DNA from: Rhizobium sp. NRK18
Lineage (GTDB): Bacteria; Pseudomonadota; Alphaproteobacteria; Rhizobiales; Rhizobiaceae
DNA: 64,000 nt
Reading direction: 5' to 3'
Assembly (NCBI RefSeq): GCF_024385575.1
Contig: NZ_JANFMV010000005.1
Coordinates: 1 to 64,000 of the forward strand
Part shown: positions 8,541 to 17,715 of the stretch, one piece after another
Layout: the number at the start of each line of letters is the position of its first letter
Position numbering within the stretch: position 1 is the first letter of the stretch
Notes under the pieces: generated by a model
Told to the model about the DNA's origin: nothing
Database searches by the model: none
What the model saw: only the letters and a program-made list of their open reading frames with translations
Position numbers and translations under genes: made by a program

Positions 8541-9401
8541 ATGACACATAAACTTTTGAAGACCGCCACCGCCGCCGCTGTCATCGCGCTTCTCGGGGCA
8601 TCTGCCGCCGGCGCCGTGACGCTGAAGGAAATCCAGGATCGCGGCTATGTCCGCATCGCCGTCGCCAATGAAATCCCCTACGGCTTCGTCGATCCGTCGG
8701 GCGCCGCCAAGGGCGCCGGGCCGGACGTTGCCGCCGCCATTTTCGAGAAGCTCGGCATCAAGGGCGACGACATCCAGTGGGTGGTCACCAACTTCTCCTC
8801 GCTGATCCCCGGCCTGCAGGCCAACCGCTTCGACATGACCGCCGCCGAGATGGCGATCCGTCCGGAGCGCTGCCAGAAGGTCATCTATTCCGAGCCGAAC
8901 AGCTCCTATGGTGAAGGCCTGCTGGTGGCCGACGGCAACCCGAAAGATGTGCACAGCTATTCCGACTTCGCCAAGGAGGGCATGAAGGTCGCCATCATGG
9001 CCGGCGCCGACCAGCTGCACATGCTGCAGTCACTGAAGGTTCCGGAAGGCAACATCGTCACCATCGCCTCGAACTCGGATGCGATCTCGACCGTTTCGAC
9101 CGGCCGCGCCGATGCCTATGCGGCAACCGGCCTGACGGCGAGCGAGCTTGCCTCGAAGAGCGACAAGGTCGCCATCGTCAAGGATTTCAAGGACCCGGTC
9201 GTCGACGGCAAGGAAGTCCGCAGCTGGGGCGGGTTCAACTTCAACACCGACTCCACCGATCTGCGCGACGCCTTCAACAAGGAACTGGCCGCGTTCAAGA
9301 AGACCGACGAGTGGAAGAAGATCCTGACGTCTTACGGCTTCACGCCGGCCGATATCGAAGGCTCGACGGCCAAGACGACCGAAGAACTCTGCAAGATGTA
9401 G
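8541..9401 (+). CDS. ehuB: Ectoine/hydroxyectoine ABC transporter substrate-binding protein
   Basis: This is a 286-residue periplasmic binding protein with a signal peptide (MTHKLLKTATAAAVIALLGA, cleavage near AGA-VT). The mature part follows the amino-acid binding family (SBP_bac_3) and closely resembles EhuB, for example in the run MTAAEMAIRPERCQKVIYSE and YAATGLTASELASK. EhuB delivers ectoine or hydroxyectoine to the EhuC/EhuD channel. The start chosen has CGGGAG nine bases upstream; longer open frame upstream has no signal sequence. The gene leads the operon ehuBCDA, and a stem-loop after it probably lets ehuB be expressed above the membrane genes. Confidence 0.92.
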   Translation: MTHKLLKTATAAAVIALLGASAAGAVTLKEIQDRGYVRIAVANEIPYGFVDPSGAAKGAGPDVAAAIFEKLGIKGDDIQWVVTNFSSLIPGLQANRFDMTAAEMAIRPERCQKVIYSEPNSSYGEGLLVADGNPKDVHSYSDFAKEGMKVAIMAGADQLHMLQSLKVPEGNIVTIASNSDAISTVSTGRADAYAATGLTASELASKSDKVAIVKDFKDPVVDGKEVRSWGGFNFNTDSTDLRDAFNKELAAFKKTDEWKKILTSYGFTPADIEGSTAKTTEELCKM

Positions 9402-9441
9402 TCGGCTGCACCCGCAGCGAACAATCGCAGATGAACACGAT

Positions 9442-9464
9442 GGACCTCCCCGCGCGGGAGGTCC
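9442..9464 (+). terminator. Intra-operon stem-loop between ehuB and ehuC
   Basis: A perfect nine-base stem (GGACCTCCC with GGGAGGTCC) with a five-base loop lies in the 102-base ehuB-ehuC gap. Without a clean T-run it is more likely to stabilise the ehuB message or reduce readthrough than to stop all transcription. Confidence 0.6.
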
Positions 9465-9503
9465 GCTTCTTCCCCGCATCGAGCCGCCGGAGCGAGCAAA
9501 GCC

Positions 9504-10178
9504 ATGCAATGGGTAGACTATCTCGGCCCGCTATCCCAGGGGGCCTGGGTCACGATCCAGCTGACAATCTATTCGACGATCCTCGGCGGCATCTTCTCGT
9601 TCCTGTTCGGGATCGGCAAGCTGTCGCACAACTGGATCATCAAGGGCTTCTCGATCGCCTATATCGAGATCTTTCGCGGCACGTCGCTGCTCGTCCAGCT
9701 GTTCTGGCTCTATTTCGCACTGCCGGTGGCCGGCGACATGATCGGCCTGGACCTGCGCCTGCCGCCGGTTGCCGCAGGGGTCCTGGCACTGGCGCTGAAC
9801 ATCGGCGCCTATGGCGCGGAAGTGGTGCGCGGCGCCATCCAGTCGGTCAGCCGCAGCCAGTACGAGGCGGCCACGGCGCTGAACTTCACCCGCCGCCAGG
9901 CGCTCTGGCGCATTTCGCTGCCGCAGGCGATCCCGGAAATGATGCCGAGCTTCTCCAACCTCGCGGTGCAGAACCTCAAGGACACGGCGCTCGTCTCGCT
10001 GATCAGCCTGTCCGATCTGGCGCTGAAGGCTGAGCAGCTGCGCAACTACTACCAGGACTCCACCACGATCTACACGATCATCCTCCTCATGTATTTCGGC
10101 ATGGCGCTGGTGCTGACCGTGATCATGCGGATCGTCGAGAACGCCGTCGGCCGCTGGCGCGGCGTCGGGAGGGCCTGA
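9504..10178 (+). CDS. ehuC: Ectoine/hydroxyectoine ABC transporter permease EhuC
   Basis: This 224-residue polar amino-acid type permease (HisM family) has about five membrane helices. Its coupling-loop motif is EVVRGAIQSVSRSQYEAATAL near residue 110, typical for contacting the ATPase. It forms the channel with EhuD. The gene follows ehuB after a stem-loop and ends one base before ehuD. GGAGCGA precedes the ATG. Confidence 0.9.
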   Translation: MQWVDYLGPLSQGAWVTIQLTIYSTILGGIFSFLFGIGKLSHNWIIKGFSIAYIEIFRGTSLLVQLFWLYFALPVAGDMIGLDLRLPPVAAGVLALALNIGAYGAEVVRGAIQSVSRSQYEAATALNFTRRQALWRISLPQAIPEMMPSFSNLAVQNLKDTALVSLISLSDLALKAEQLRNYYQDSTTIYTIILLMYFGMALVLTVIMRIVENAVGRWRGVGRA

Positions 10179-10179
10179 C

Positions 10180-10875
10180 ATGCTGTTCGGATACCAATGG
10201 GACACGATGCATGGCGAATGGGCATTTGCCCTGTCGATCCTGCCCATGCTGCTGCACGGCCTCGTCGTCACCATCGAGGCCTCCATCCTCGGCTTCTTCG
10301 TCGCCATGGTGCTCGGCCTCGTGCTCGCCGTCCTCAAAGGCGCACGCTCGAAGCTGATTTCCTGGCCGGCCACCGTGATCACGGAGTTCATCCGCGACAC
10401 GCCACTGCTGGTGCAGCTGTTCTTCCTCTATTACGTGCTGCCGGACTACGGCATCGTGTTGCCGGCCTTCCTGACGGGGGCGCTCGCGCTCGGCATCCAG
10501 TACAGCGCCTACACCTCCGAGGTCTATCGCGCCGGCATCGGCGCCGTCGATCATGGCCAGCATGAGGCCGCCAAGGCGCTGGACCTGCCGCCACGGCGCA
10601 CCTTCACGCACATCATCCTGCCGCAGGCCGTGCCGCGGGTGATCCCGGCGCTCGGCAACTATCTCGTTTCGATCATGAAGGACGTGCCGGTGCTTTCCGT
10701 CGTCACCGTGCTCGAAATGCTCAACGTCGCCAAGATCATCGGCGACCAGACGTTCAATTATCTCGTGCCGCTGTCCATGGTAGGCGGCCTCTACCTGATC
10801 CTCACCATCATCGCCTCAGCGCTGGTGCGGCTCGCCGATACCAAGCTTCCGAAGAGAGGGATTCCGTTACGATGA
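10180..10875 (+). CDS. ehuD: Ectoine/hydroxyectoine ABC transporter permease EhuD
   Basis: The second HisM-type permease has 231 residues and about five membrane helices, with the coupling motif [21 protein letters not shown]. The next gene's ATG overlaps its end by four bases, showing translational coupling to the ATPase gene. Together with EhuC it makes the membrane channel. Confidence 0.9.
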   Translation: MLFGYQWDTMHGEWAFALSILPMLLHGLVVTIEASILGFFVAMVLGLVLAVLKGARSKLISWPATVITEFIRDTPLLVQLFFLYYVLPDYGIVLPAFLTGALALGIQYSAYTSEVYRAGIGAVDHGQHEAAKALDLPPRRTFTHIILPQAVPRVIPALGNYLVSIMKDVPVLSVVTVLEMLNVAKIIGDQTFNYLVPLSMVGGLYLILTIIASALVRLADTKLPKRGIPLR

Positions 10876-11648
10876 GCGAGCCCATTATTGTTTTCGACAA
10901 GGTCAAGAAGGCCTATGGCAATTTCACCGTGCTGAGCGACCTCGATTTCGAGGTCAAGCAGGGGGAGAAGGTCACCATCATCGGCCCGTCCGGCTCCGGC
11001 AAGTCGACCGTGCTGCGCATCCTGATGACGCTGGAAAACATCACCGACGGCGCCGTCTATGTCGGCGGCGAGCCGCTGTGGCACGAACGGCGCAACGGCG
11101 GCCTTGTACCAGCCGGCGAAAAGCACCTGCGCGAGATGCGCACCAAGCTCGGCATGGTGTTCCAGCAGTTCAATCTCTTTCCGCACATGACCGTCTTGCG
11201 CAACCTCACCGAAGCGCCGCGCGTCGTGCTCGGCATGTCGAAGGCGGATGCGAAGGCCCGCGCGGAGGAGCTTCTCGACCTCGTCGGCCTGACTGAACAC
11301 GCCAACAAGTTTCCAGGCCAGCTCTCCGGCGGCCAGCAGCAGCGCGTCGGCATCGCCCGGGCGCTCGCCATGCGGCCGAAGATCCTGCTGTTTGACGAGC
11401 CGACGTCTGCGCTCGACCCTGAACTTGTGGGCGAAGTGCTGAACGTCATTCGCAGGCTCGCCTCGGAGCACGATCTCACCATGCTGATGGTCACCCATGA
11501 AATGCGCTTTGCCCGCGAGATTTCCGACCGCGTCTGCTTCTTCGACAAGGGTCGCATCCGCGAGGAGGGGACGCCTGATGAGATCTTCGGCAACCCGAAG
11601 AACGAGCGCACGCGGCAGTTCCTGAGCGCGGTGCTGGAAGGCGACTGA
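10872..11648 (+). CDS. ehuA: Ectoine/hydroxyectoine ABC transporter ATP-binding protein EhuA
   Basis: This 258-residue ABC ATPase has Walker [10 protein letters not shown] near residue 40, Q-loop FQQFNLFPH, signature LSGGQQQR, Walker [13 protein letters not shown] and H-loop VTHEM. It energises EhuBCD. Its position at the end of the operon (B-C-D-A) differs from the Sinorhizobium meliloti order A-B-C-D. The ectoine-degradation genes that follow ehu in that species are absent here; the next gene is an OsmC protein. Confidence 0.9.
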   Translation: MSEPIIVFDKVKKAYGNFTVLSDLDFEVKQGEKVTIIGPSGSGKSTVLRILMTLENITDGAVYVGGEPLWHERRNGGLVPAGEKHLREMRTKLGMVFQQFNLFPHMTVLRNLTEAPRVVLGMSKADAKARAEELLDLVGLTEHANKFPGQLSGGQQQRVGIARALAMRPKILLFDEPTSALDPELVGEVLNVIRRLASEHDLTMLMVTHEMRFAREISDRVCFFDKGRIREEGTPDEIFGNPKNERTRQFLSAVLEGD

Positions 11649-11689
11649 GCGCCGGGACCTCGCAGCCCTTGACCGAGGCTAAGAAACTT

Positions 11690-11723
11690 GCTCCCCATTC
11701 TGGCGGAATGCCGAACGGGGAGC
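11690..11723 (+). other. Hairpin covering the osmC ribosome site
   Basis: GCTCCCC can pair with GGGGAGC 20 bases later, with an inner ATTC/GAAT pairing. The right arm contains the GGGGAG ribosome-binding sequence of the next gene, so folding would hide it. It may also act as a weak terminator after ehuA. Confidence 0.4.
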
Positions 11724-11730
11724 CTGACAC

Positions 11731-12162
11731 ATGAGCACGAAGAAAGCCGTCATCAAGACGCGGAACACCGGTGCCAGAGCCACGATCGGCCGCACCGGCC
11801 GCGTCCGCGTGACGGCGCGCACCGACGGCGAAATCGAGATCGTCACGGCGCCGTCGGAGGCCGGCTTCAATCCGCTCGACCTCATCTACTCCTCGCTAGC
11901 CGCCTGCCTGGTCTTGAGCGCCCGCATCGCGGCCAGCCGCATGGGCATTCTCGACCACATCGAAAGCGTGGAGGCCGACGTCAGCGGCGAGAAGGCCGGC
12001 GACGAGCCCTCGCGGATTGCCCGCTTCAACGTGATCCTCGACATTCGCGGCGAGCTCGACGACGAAACGCGGCAAAAGCTGGCGCATGAGGCGGAAGAGA
12101 TCTGCACCGTCAGCAACACGCTGAAAGGTGATCCGCAATTCACGGTTTCGCTTGCCGGCTGA
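11731..12162 (+). CDS. OsmC family protein
   Basis: The 143-residue protein has the OsmC/Ohr fold pattern with the two expected cysteines, Cys59 in [12 protein letters not shown] and Cys125 in [10 protein letters not shown]. Proteins with this pair reduce organic hydroperoxides or act as redox-linked stress proteins. The sequence is closer to general OsmC-like proteins than to Ohr. It sits 82 bases after the ehu operon, a position that suits osmotic or oxidative stress, but a shared transcript is not shown. Confidence 0.82.
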   Translation: MSTKKAVIKTRNTGARATIGRTGRVRVTARTDGEIEIVTAPSEAGFNPLDLIYSSLAACLVLSARIAASRMGILDHIESVEADVSGEKAGDEPSRIARFNVILDIRGELDDETRQKLAHEAEEICTVSNTLKGDPQFTVSLAG

Positions 12163-12252
12163 CAAAACTTGATCGCGAAAGCGGTTTGCCTGCCGGCCGG
12201 CGTCTGCTACGCAAGCCACTTCAAAAATGCCCCAGAACGGATTCCGCACACG

Positions 12253-12921
12253 ATGTCACACACCTTCTCCCGCGACTACGCAGCCCTTCTCTTCGACATG
12301 GACGGCACGCTGCTGAACTCCATCGCCCTGGTGGAGCGCATCTGGCGGGAGTGGGCCGACGATCACGGCGTCGACGCCGACGCACTGATGCACCGCATCC
12401 ACGGCATCCGGGCCGTCGAAGTGGTGCGCGCCGAAGGCATTGCCGGCCTCGATCCGGAACGCGAAGCGGCGATCCTGCTTGAACGCGAGCTTGCGACCGT
12501 CGAAGGCGTCGTCGCGATCGAGGGCATCCACCAGTTTCTCGAAACCCTGCCGAAAGACCGCTGGGCGATCGTCACCTCGGCCCCGCGGTCGCTGGCCGAA
12601 CTGCGCCTCGGCGCCGTCGGCATCACGCCGCCCGACATCATGATCGCCGGTGAGGACGTGGTGAACGGCAAGCCGGATCCGGAAGGCTATCTGAAGGGCG
12701 CTGCAGCACTGGGTGTCGACCCCGCCGACTGCGTGGTCTTCGAAGACGCCCATGCCGGCATTGACGCCGCCAAAAGGGCCGGTGCCGCCGTCGTCGTCAT
12801 CTCGGCAACCCATTCGACGCCGATGGACGTGCCGCACCCGAAAATCGACAATTACGATGTGATTGGCGCGGAGCTCACGGAGAACGGCCGCATCAGGCTG
12901 ACGATGCGCGAGGCGGATTGA
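12253..12921 (+). CDS. HAD-family hydrolase (sugar-phosphatase type)
   Basis: This 222-residue haloacid dehalogenase-like hydrolase has motif I LLFDMDGTLLNS (Asp15, Asp17), a small helical cap, motif II VTSAPR, motif III lysine in NGKPDPEGY and motif IV VFEDAHAGIDAAKRAG. Subgroup IA members with this cap usually dephosphorylate sugar phosphates such as 2-deoxyglucose-6-P or glycerol-3-P. The start used is the ATG giving MSHTFSRDY, because an earlier TTG at 12169 adds a poorly conserved stretch. It converges with the GlxA-type gene. Confidence 0.82.
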   Translation: MSHTFSRDYAALLFDMDGTLLNSIALVERIWREWADDHGVDADALMHRIHGIRAVEVVRAEGIAGLDPEREAAILLERELATVEGVVAIEGIHQFLETLPKDRWAIVTSAPRSLAELRLGAVGITPPDIMIAGEDVVNGKPDPEGYLKGAAALGVDPADCVVFEDAHAGIDAAKRAGAAVVVISATHSTPMDVPHPKIDNYDVIGAELTENGRIRLTMREAD

Positions 12922-12942
12922 GGCCGAGAGCTGCCGGAGGGG

Positions 12943-13995
12943 TTACCCCACCATCGACTTCTTCACCCGGGCCCGATGGTCTTCCTTTGCCTGGCGGCGC
13001 AGGGTCGTCGGGGTGATGTTGAAAGCCTTCTTGAAGCGGCGGATGAAGTGGGAGACGTTCTCGAAGCCGGTGTCGAGCGCGATGTCGATCAGCGGCTTGC
13101 TGGTATCGGTGACGAGCTTCATGGCCGCCTCCAGCCGGATGCGCTGATAGGCGGACGCCGGCGAGGTATTGAGTTCCAAGAGGAAGATGCGCTCCAGCTG
13201 GCGGCGCGAGACGTTGAGCTTTTCGGCGATCTCCTCGATGCCGAGCACGCTCTCGACATTCTGCTCCATCAGCATCAGCGCGGCGCGGGCCCGCTTGTCC
13301 TGGATGCCTTCGGCCTCCAGCGGATTGCGCGGCTGCAGTTCGGTCGCATCGCGGCGGCGGATGATCTGCAGGATTTCCAGCGCGTTGCGCTCGGCGGCAG
13401 CACCGACATGGCGGCGGATCAGGTAGGTGGCGAGATCGGCAACCGCGCTGCCGCCCGCACAGGTGATGATGTTGCCGTCCTCGACGAAAATGCGCTGCGA
13501 GGTGAGCTTCAAATCCGGATAGCGGTCGTGGAACTCCTTGTGGTGCAGCCAACTCACACAGGCGAGGCGATCCTTCAGCAAGCCGTTTTCCGCCAGGATG
13601 AAGCTGCCGGTGCACACGCCGGCGATCGGCACGCCGGCGGCGGCGGCCTTCTTGAGGTAAGCCTGTGTTTCCGGGTCGATCGGCTCGGCGACGTTCAAAA
13701 GCCCGCCGATGACGGCGATATAGCTGAACTCGCTCGGTGGACGCAGCGAAGCGGTGGGCGAGACCTGGATGCCGCAGCTTGACGTCAGGAAATGCCGCGT
13801 GCTGCCGAGCACTTCCCAGTCGCAATTGATGCGGCCCGACTTGTCGGCCTCGTCGCTGCCGAGCCGGAGCGCGTCGACGAACAGCGCAAAGGCGCTCAGC
13901 GTGAAGGAGCGGGCAAGAATGAACCCGACCTTCAACTGGTCTTTCTTCGGGGCCGGCGAAGCGGCGGAGCGGCTCGTTTGCGGGTGCTGTGGCAT
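12943..13995 (-). CDS. GlxA-family AraC-type transcriptional regulator
   Basis: The protein has 350 residues. Residues 20-190 form a DJ-1/PfpI-like domain (VGFILARSFTLSAFALFVDAL, GVCTGSFILAENG), followed by a C-terminal AraC/XylS double helix-turn-helix (EIAEKLNVSRRQLERIF and IDIALDTGFENVSHFIRRFKK). Characterised members of this architecture (GbdR, CdhR, ArgR of pseudomonads) respond to quaternary amines or amino acids such as betaine, carnitine or arginine. The target here is unknown. It is not clearly divergent from any operon, since the GH2 gene lies upstream on the same strand. Confidence 0.88.
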   Translation of the reverse strand: MPQHPQTSRSAASPAPKKDQLKVGFILARSFTLSAFALFVDALRLGSDEADKSGRINCDWEVLGSTRHFLTSSCGIQVSPTASLRPPSEFSYIAVIGGLLNVAEPIDPETQAYLKKAAAAGVPIAGVCTGSFILAENGLLKDRLACVSWLHHKEFHDRYPDLKLTSQRIFVEDGNIITCAGGSAVADLATYLIRRHVGAAAERNALEILQIIRRRDATELQPRNPLEAEGIQDKRARAALMLMEQNVESVLGIEEIAEKLNVSRRQLERIFLLELNTSPASAYQRIRLEAAMKLVTDTSKPLIDIALDTGFENVSHFIRRFKKAFNITPTTLRRQAKEDHRARVKKSMVG

Positions 13996-14070
13996 CGTAT
14001 GTGGCTGTCAACCAGAATCCGGCGGTTCACGCAAGATGCAGCGATCGGCGGCAATCGGCAAGGCCGCCGG

Positions 14071-16509
14071 TCAATGACTGCCGTAGGAGGCCGTTTTCGT
14101 GCCGTTGACGGCCGCGATGTGGCCGGCGGGACGGGCGTCCTCAGGCGCGCCGGGACGGCGGACAAGCCTGACGACACGCTCGACGCCGGGCGGCAGGTGG
14201 AACCAGTCATGGGCGGCATAGAAATGATCGTCAACGACGTGAACGGACTGGGCGAGGCGCGCAGTCGAGAGCACCACGGAGAACTCGCCATCGGACTCCT
14301 CCAGCCGTGCCGACAGGCCGAGGTCATGAAGATCCTGACCGCGTCCGAGCGGGAAATAGACCGTCTCGGAGAGGAGCGCGCCGTCCGGCGACGTCAGCCG
14401 CGCGACGACGGCATCGTGGCTCGGCGGGCCGAAACGGTAGGCATAGGTCAGGTCGAAGAACGCGCCGGTCAGCTCGAAGGCGTTGATTTCGCTGTTCGAA
14501 CGAGCGGCCAACTCGACGTCGCGCTTTGCCGAGAGCACCGTCACCTGGCAGTCGCGCAAGGCCGTCAATGACAGCGTGGCGGACTGGGCTTCCGCCGTTT
14601 CGTTGACGAGATGGACGGCGAGCCCATTCGTGCCTTCGTCGGTGAGGATCACACGGACCGGCCGCAGGGCGCCAGCCAGCCCCTGGAACGCCGGCTTCGG
14701 CACGCCGTTTGAACCGATCAGACCCCAGCCGGCACCCGGCGCGAGATCGGCGAGCGTCCAGACCAGTGCGCCATGGCAGCTGGAGCCCGCACGCCGCCAT
14801 TCGTCTAAGGTGGCGGCCATCACCTCGCCGGTGACGGCACGCGAGAGTTCGAGATAACGCGCCTGATCTTCGCGGCGCAGGCGGGCCGGATCGACGCCGT
14901 AGAGGAGCGCCAGATAATGATCGCGGACATCCTCGAAATCCCAGGAAGCGCCGAGATCGCGCGGCACGCCGGCCTTCCAGCGCGGATGGTGGACGGCAGC
15001 GACGGGTAGCGTCGCCTTCAGCGACACCTCGTCCGGGACATTGGCGAAGGCGAGGCTTTCGGCGGCAAAGCGGACATTGGCCCGGCGGGCATCTTCCAGC
15101 GGCCGCATATAGGCGCCGACACCGTAATAATGGCCGACGCCTTCGCTCGGCAGGAAGGGCAGCGCACCGCCGGACGGCGAATTTTCCACGTAAGGTACGT
15201 CCGGACGCAGGCGCTCGGCCTCGCCGGGCAGGATTTCGGTGAAGAGCGGCCCGCGCCAGGCGCTTTCCGGCAAGCCCATCATCGCGCCCTGCTGCATCAC
15301 CTCACTGCCGCCGCACAGGACGGCAAGCGACGGCGAGAGGGCGGTGGCGCCAAGCTGGGTTTCGACCTCGCGCCTCACCTGGGCCACGAAATCAGGATCA
15401 CGGACCGGGTAATCGAAATTGGCGAAGGCGAATTCCTGCCAGACCATCAGGCCGAGCTCGTCGCATAGCTCGAAGAAGGCCGGGCTTTCATAGAGCATCG
15501 TGCCGCCGATGCGGATCATGTTCATGCCCGCGTCGCGGGCAAGGCGCAGCAACGGCTCGTAGGCCTCACGAGTGGTCGGCAGGCGCAGGAGATCGGCGCT
15601 CGTCCAGCAGGCGCCGCGGCAGAAGACCGGGACGCCGTTGACAGTGAACCCGAACCCCTTGCCGTCTGCGCCGCGATCGACCGCGATGCGGCGGAAACCG
15701 GTCTTGCCGAGATCGAAGGCATGTCCGCCGATCTCCAGCGTCACCGGATAGAGCGGCTGGTCGCCGTGTGTCGCGGGCCACCAGGGCGCGACGTCCAGCC
15801 CGTCGATACTGCCGGTGAAGACATGTCCGTCGTCACTGGCAAGCTCCACCGTCCGGCCGGCGCAGGTCAGGTGGACCGGCACGGTCGCGTTTTCAATGGC
15901 GATGGCGACGTCGAGCGAACCCTGTCCGTCGTAATCGGTCGTGGCGCGGAGCGGTCGGATGACGGGCGTATCCAGCCTCTCGATGCGCAGCGGACGGTAG
16001 GGGCCGACGGCGTGGATCTCGGGGCACCAGCCGGGCATGTGGCCGAGCAGCGTGGTGCGAACGAGGCGCAGTCCCTGTTCCGGGATCATCTGCGTCCGCC
16101 AGCGGGCGCGGGGGCCCTTCTTTTCCAGCTCAGGCGCCAGCGCACGGAAGCAGAGGGCGAGCCGGTGAGTGCCGGAAAGATCCACATCGAAGCTGTGGGT
16201 GGCAAACATGTTGCGGGTCGAGCCGATCGGCGCATCGTCGAGATAGATGTCGCAAAGCGTCGCCAGACCTTCGAATGTCAACCGGTGACGGCCCTTGCCC
16301 GAAAGCGTGCCGACATACCAGTGGTCCTGATCGTGGAGCGGGTGCGGGGTCTCCCGATCGAACAGGCCGGCATCTGCAAGCGCACCTGCCACCGTGCCGG
16401 GAAGGGATGCGGGAATGCCGTGATCCTGTGGAAGATCTTTTGGCGTCTCGAAGGCACCGGCCGGCGTCGAGACGAGGCGGAAGACGCCGATGGTTGCTGT
16501 TTCGGTCAA
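14071..16509 (-). CDS. Glycoside hydrolase family 2 protein, beta-mannosidase-like
   Basis: The 812-residue GH2 protein has an N-terminal jelly-roll sugar-binding domain (WYVGTLSGKGRHRLTFEGL), an immunoglobulin-like domain and a TIM-barrel core (GVPVFCRGACW, MNMIRIGGTMLYES). The probable acid/base Glu is in LCGGSEVMQQ and the probable nucleophile is the Glu in RFAAESLAFANVP. The pattern resembles beta-mannosidases, which release terminal beta-mannose. No signal peptide is evident, so it is likely cytoplasmic and acts on imported oligosaccharides. The start is uncertain: TTG 16509 has a GGGGA site, whereas ATG 16551 adds 14 codons at the border of a repeat element. Confidence 0.83.
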   Translation of the reverse strand: MTETATIGVFRLVSTPAGAFETPKDLPQDHGIPASLPGTVAGALADAGLFDRETPHPLHDQDHWYVGTLSGKGRHRLTFEGLATLCDIYLDDAPIGSTRNMFATHSFDVDLSGTHRLALCFRALAPELEKKGPRARWRTQMIPEQGLRLVRTTLLGHMPGWCPEIHAVGPYRPLRIERLDTPVIRPLRATTDYDGQGSLDVAIAIENATVPVHLTCAGRTVELASDDGHVFTGSIDGLDVAPWWPATHGDQPLYPVTLEIGGHAFDLGKTGFRRIAVDRGADGKGFGFTVNGVPVFCRGACWTSADLLRLPTTREAYEPLLRLARDAGMNMIRIGGTMLYESPAFFELCDELGLMVWQEFAFANFDYPVRDPDFVAQVRREVETQLGATALSPSLAVLCGGSEVMQQGAMMGLPESAWRGPLFTEILPGEAERLRPDVPYVENSPSGGALPFLPSEGVGHYYGVGAYMRPLEDARRANVRFAAESLAFANVPDEVSLKATLPVAAVHHPRWKAGVPRDLGASWDFEDVRDHYLALLYGVDPARLRREDQARYLELSRAVTGEVMAATLDEWRRAGSSCHGALVWTLADLAPGAGWGLIGSNGVPKPAFQGLAGALRPVRVILTDEGTNGLAVHLVNETAEAQSATLSLTALRDCQVTVLSAKRDVELAARSNSEINAFELTGAFFDLTYAYRFGPPSHDAVVARLTSPDGALLSETVYFPLGRGQDLHDLGLSARLEESDGEFSVVLSTARLAQSVHVVDDHFYAAHDWFHLPPGVERVVRLVRRPGAPEDARPAGHIAAVNGTKTASYGSH

Positions 16510-16556
16510 GTATGCTTCCCCGTCCTGCCTGACACGATAGATCACGTGCATATTTC

Positions 16557-16668
16557 CGTCATTCCGGCCCTGAGCCGGAATCCAGCGATCCGGCGTCGGC
16601 CGGATCAGAAGACTTTTCCAGCCCAAGGACTTGGGCTGGCTGGATGCCGGATCAAGTCCGGCATGACG
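16557..16668. repeat. Rhizobial-type intergenic palindromic repeat element
   Basis: This 112-base element starts with CGTCATTCCGG and ends with CCGGCATGACG, so its ends are near-inverted copies. Inside are further inverted repeats (ATTCCGG..CCGGAAT, ATCCGGC..GCCGGAT, CAGCCCAAG..CTTGGGCTG). Similar 'ATTCCGGC...' elements are scattered between genes in alphaproteobacterial genomes. It separates the GH2 gene from the four-gene carrier-protein operon and can fold into a strong multi-stem RNA. Confidence 0.7.
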
Positions 16669-16703
16669 ACGTCAAATCAAGCCAGCCAAACCCTAATCAA
16701 ACT

Positions 16704-17711
16704 CTAGCCAGAAAACTTGCTGTCCAGCCCGGCCATCAGCCGATCCCATGCCTCGACGGCAGGCACCATCTGCTCGGCGAGCTTGTCGAAGCGGCCGCGG
16801 GTGACGGCGCGGGCGAGCTGGAACTGCGTGCTCTTCATCGCCTCGCCGATCAGCCGGGCATCCGTGCCGTCTTCGCCCAGCCAGTCGAGATGGCTTGAAA
16901 GAAGCTCGAAATTGGCCCCGAACTGGCGCAGCGTGTTGAACGCGTAGTGATGGAAGGCCGAGAAGGGCCGGCCGGCGAGGCTGGCGGCCTGCTCCGGCAG
17001 GACTTCGGCGAACGCCTTCAGCGGATTGTCCTTCGGGCGCAACGCCAGCTGTTCGGAAAGCCGCTTGCGGGCATAGGCCTTTGGATCGGCGACCGCAGGC
17101 GCGACATCGAATTTGACGAATTCCGAGTAAGGCAGGAACTGCGGAAACTCTCCGTCATCCCCGGGAATCCGGTGGAAGATGCCGTCGAAATCCTCGCCTT
17201 CGAGAACGAAGTAACCGGCATTGTGGAAATACTCCATCGTCCGGTTTTCGATGTCGAGGCGGTTGATCGCGACCGTCGTCTTGCCGTGCTCGGTGCGGTA
17301 GGAGACGCCCTTCGTATCCGGCAGATAATAGCCGTCGACCTCGACGAGGCAGAGGCGACCACGGGCGATCTGCACCGCGACATGGTCTTCCACCCGTTCG
17401 AAGACCGCCAGTTCCTGGTGGCGCAGGCCGTAAAGCGCTTCGATGTCGGCGGTCGGCACCTTGAAGAAGGTCGCCTGGTCGCCCTCGAAATCCTGCGTCA
17501 CGGTGAAGCCGAGCATGGCTTCCGGCGGATGGCCGAGCGTGGCGATCACCTCGATCCAGAGATCCATGAAGCAGTTCGTCTCCGGCCAGCTGCGCTCCGC
17601 GGCATGCAAGGCATGGCGGGGATAATTGTCCGGATCGAGCGCCGGGAAGACGGCCGGTTGGTTTGCCGGAAGAGCGGCGCGCCGCTCTTCCGATGCAGTC
17701 ATTGCGGACAT
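16704..17711 (-). CDS. DUF1839 family protein of carrier-protein operon
   Basis: The protein is 335 residues long and recognised as DUF1839, a family without a known reaction. Visible features are a conserved N-terminal block HALHAAERSWPETNCFMDLW and LGFTVTQDFEGDQATFFK, an acidic central part (IGNRL-like segment INRLDIENRTMEYFHNAGY), and a mostly helical C-terminus. There is no signal peptide or membrane segment. The start ATG (MSAMTASEE) is four bases past the ligase stop; an earlier in-frame start at 17762 would overlap the ligase gene. As the last gene of ACP - flavoprotein - ligase - DUF1839, it probably accepts, transfers or further processes an aminoacyl group on the carrier protein. 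That role is inference only. Confidence 0.8.
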   Translation of the reverse strand: MSAMTASEERRAALPANQPAVFPALDPDNYPRHALHAAERSWPETNCFMDLWIEVIATLGHPPEAMLGFTVTQDFEGDQATFFKVPTADIEALYGLRHQELAVFERVEDHVAVQIARGRLCLVEVDGYYLPDTKGVSYRTEHGKTTVAINRLDIENRTMEYFHNAGYFVLEGEDFDGIFHRIPGDDGEFPQFLPYSEFVKFDVAPAVADPKAYARKRLSEQLALRPKDNPLKAFAEVLPEQAASLAGRPFSAFHHYAFNTLRQFGANFELLSSHLDWLGEDGTDARLIGEAMKSTQFQLARAVTRGRFDKLAEQMVPAVEAWDRLMAGLDSKFSG

Positions 17712-17715
17712 CGCA

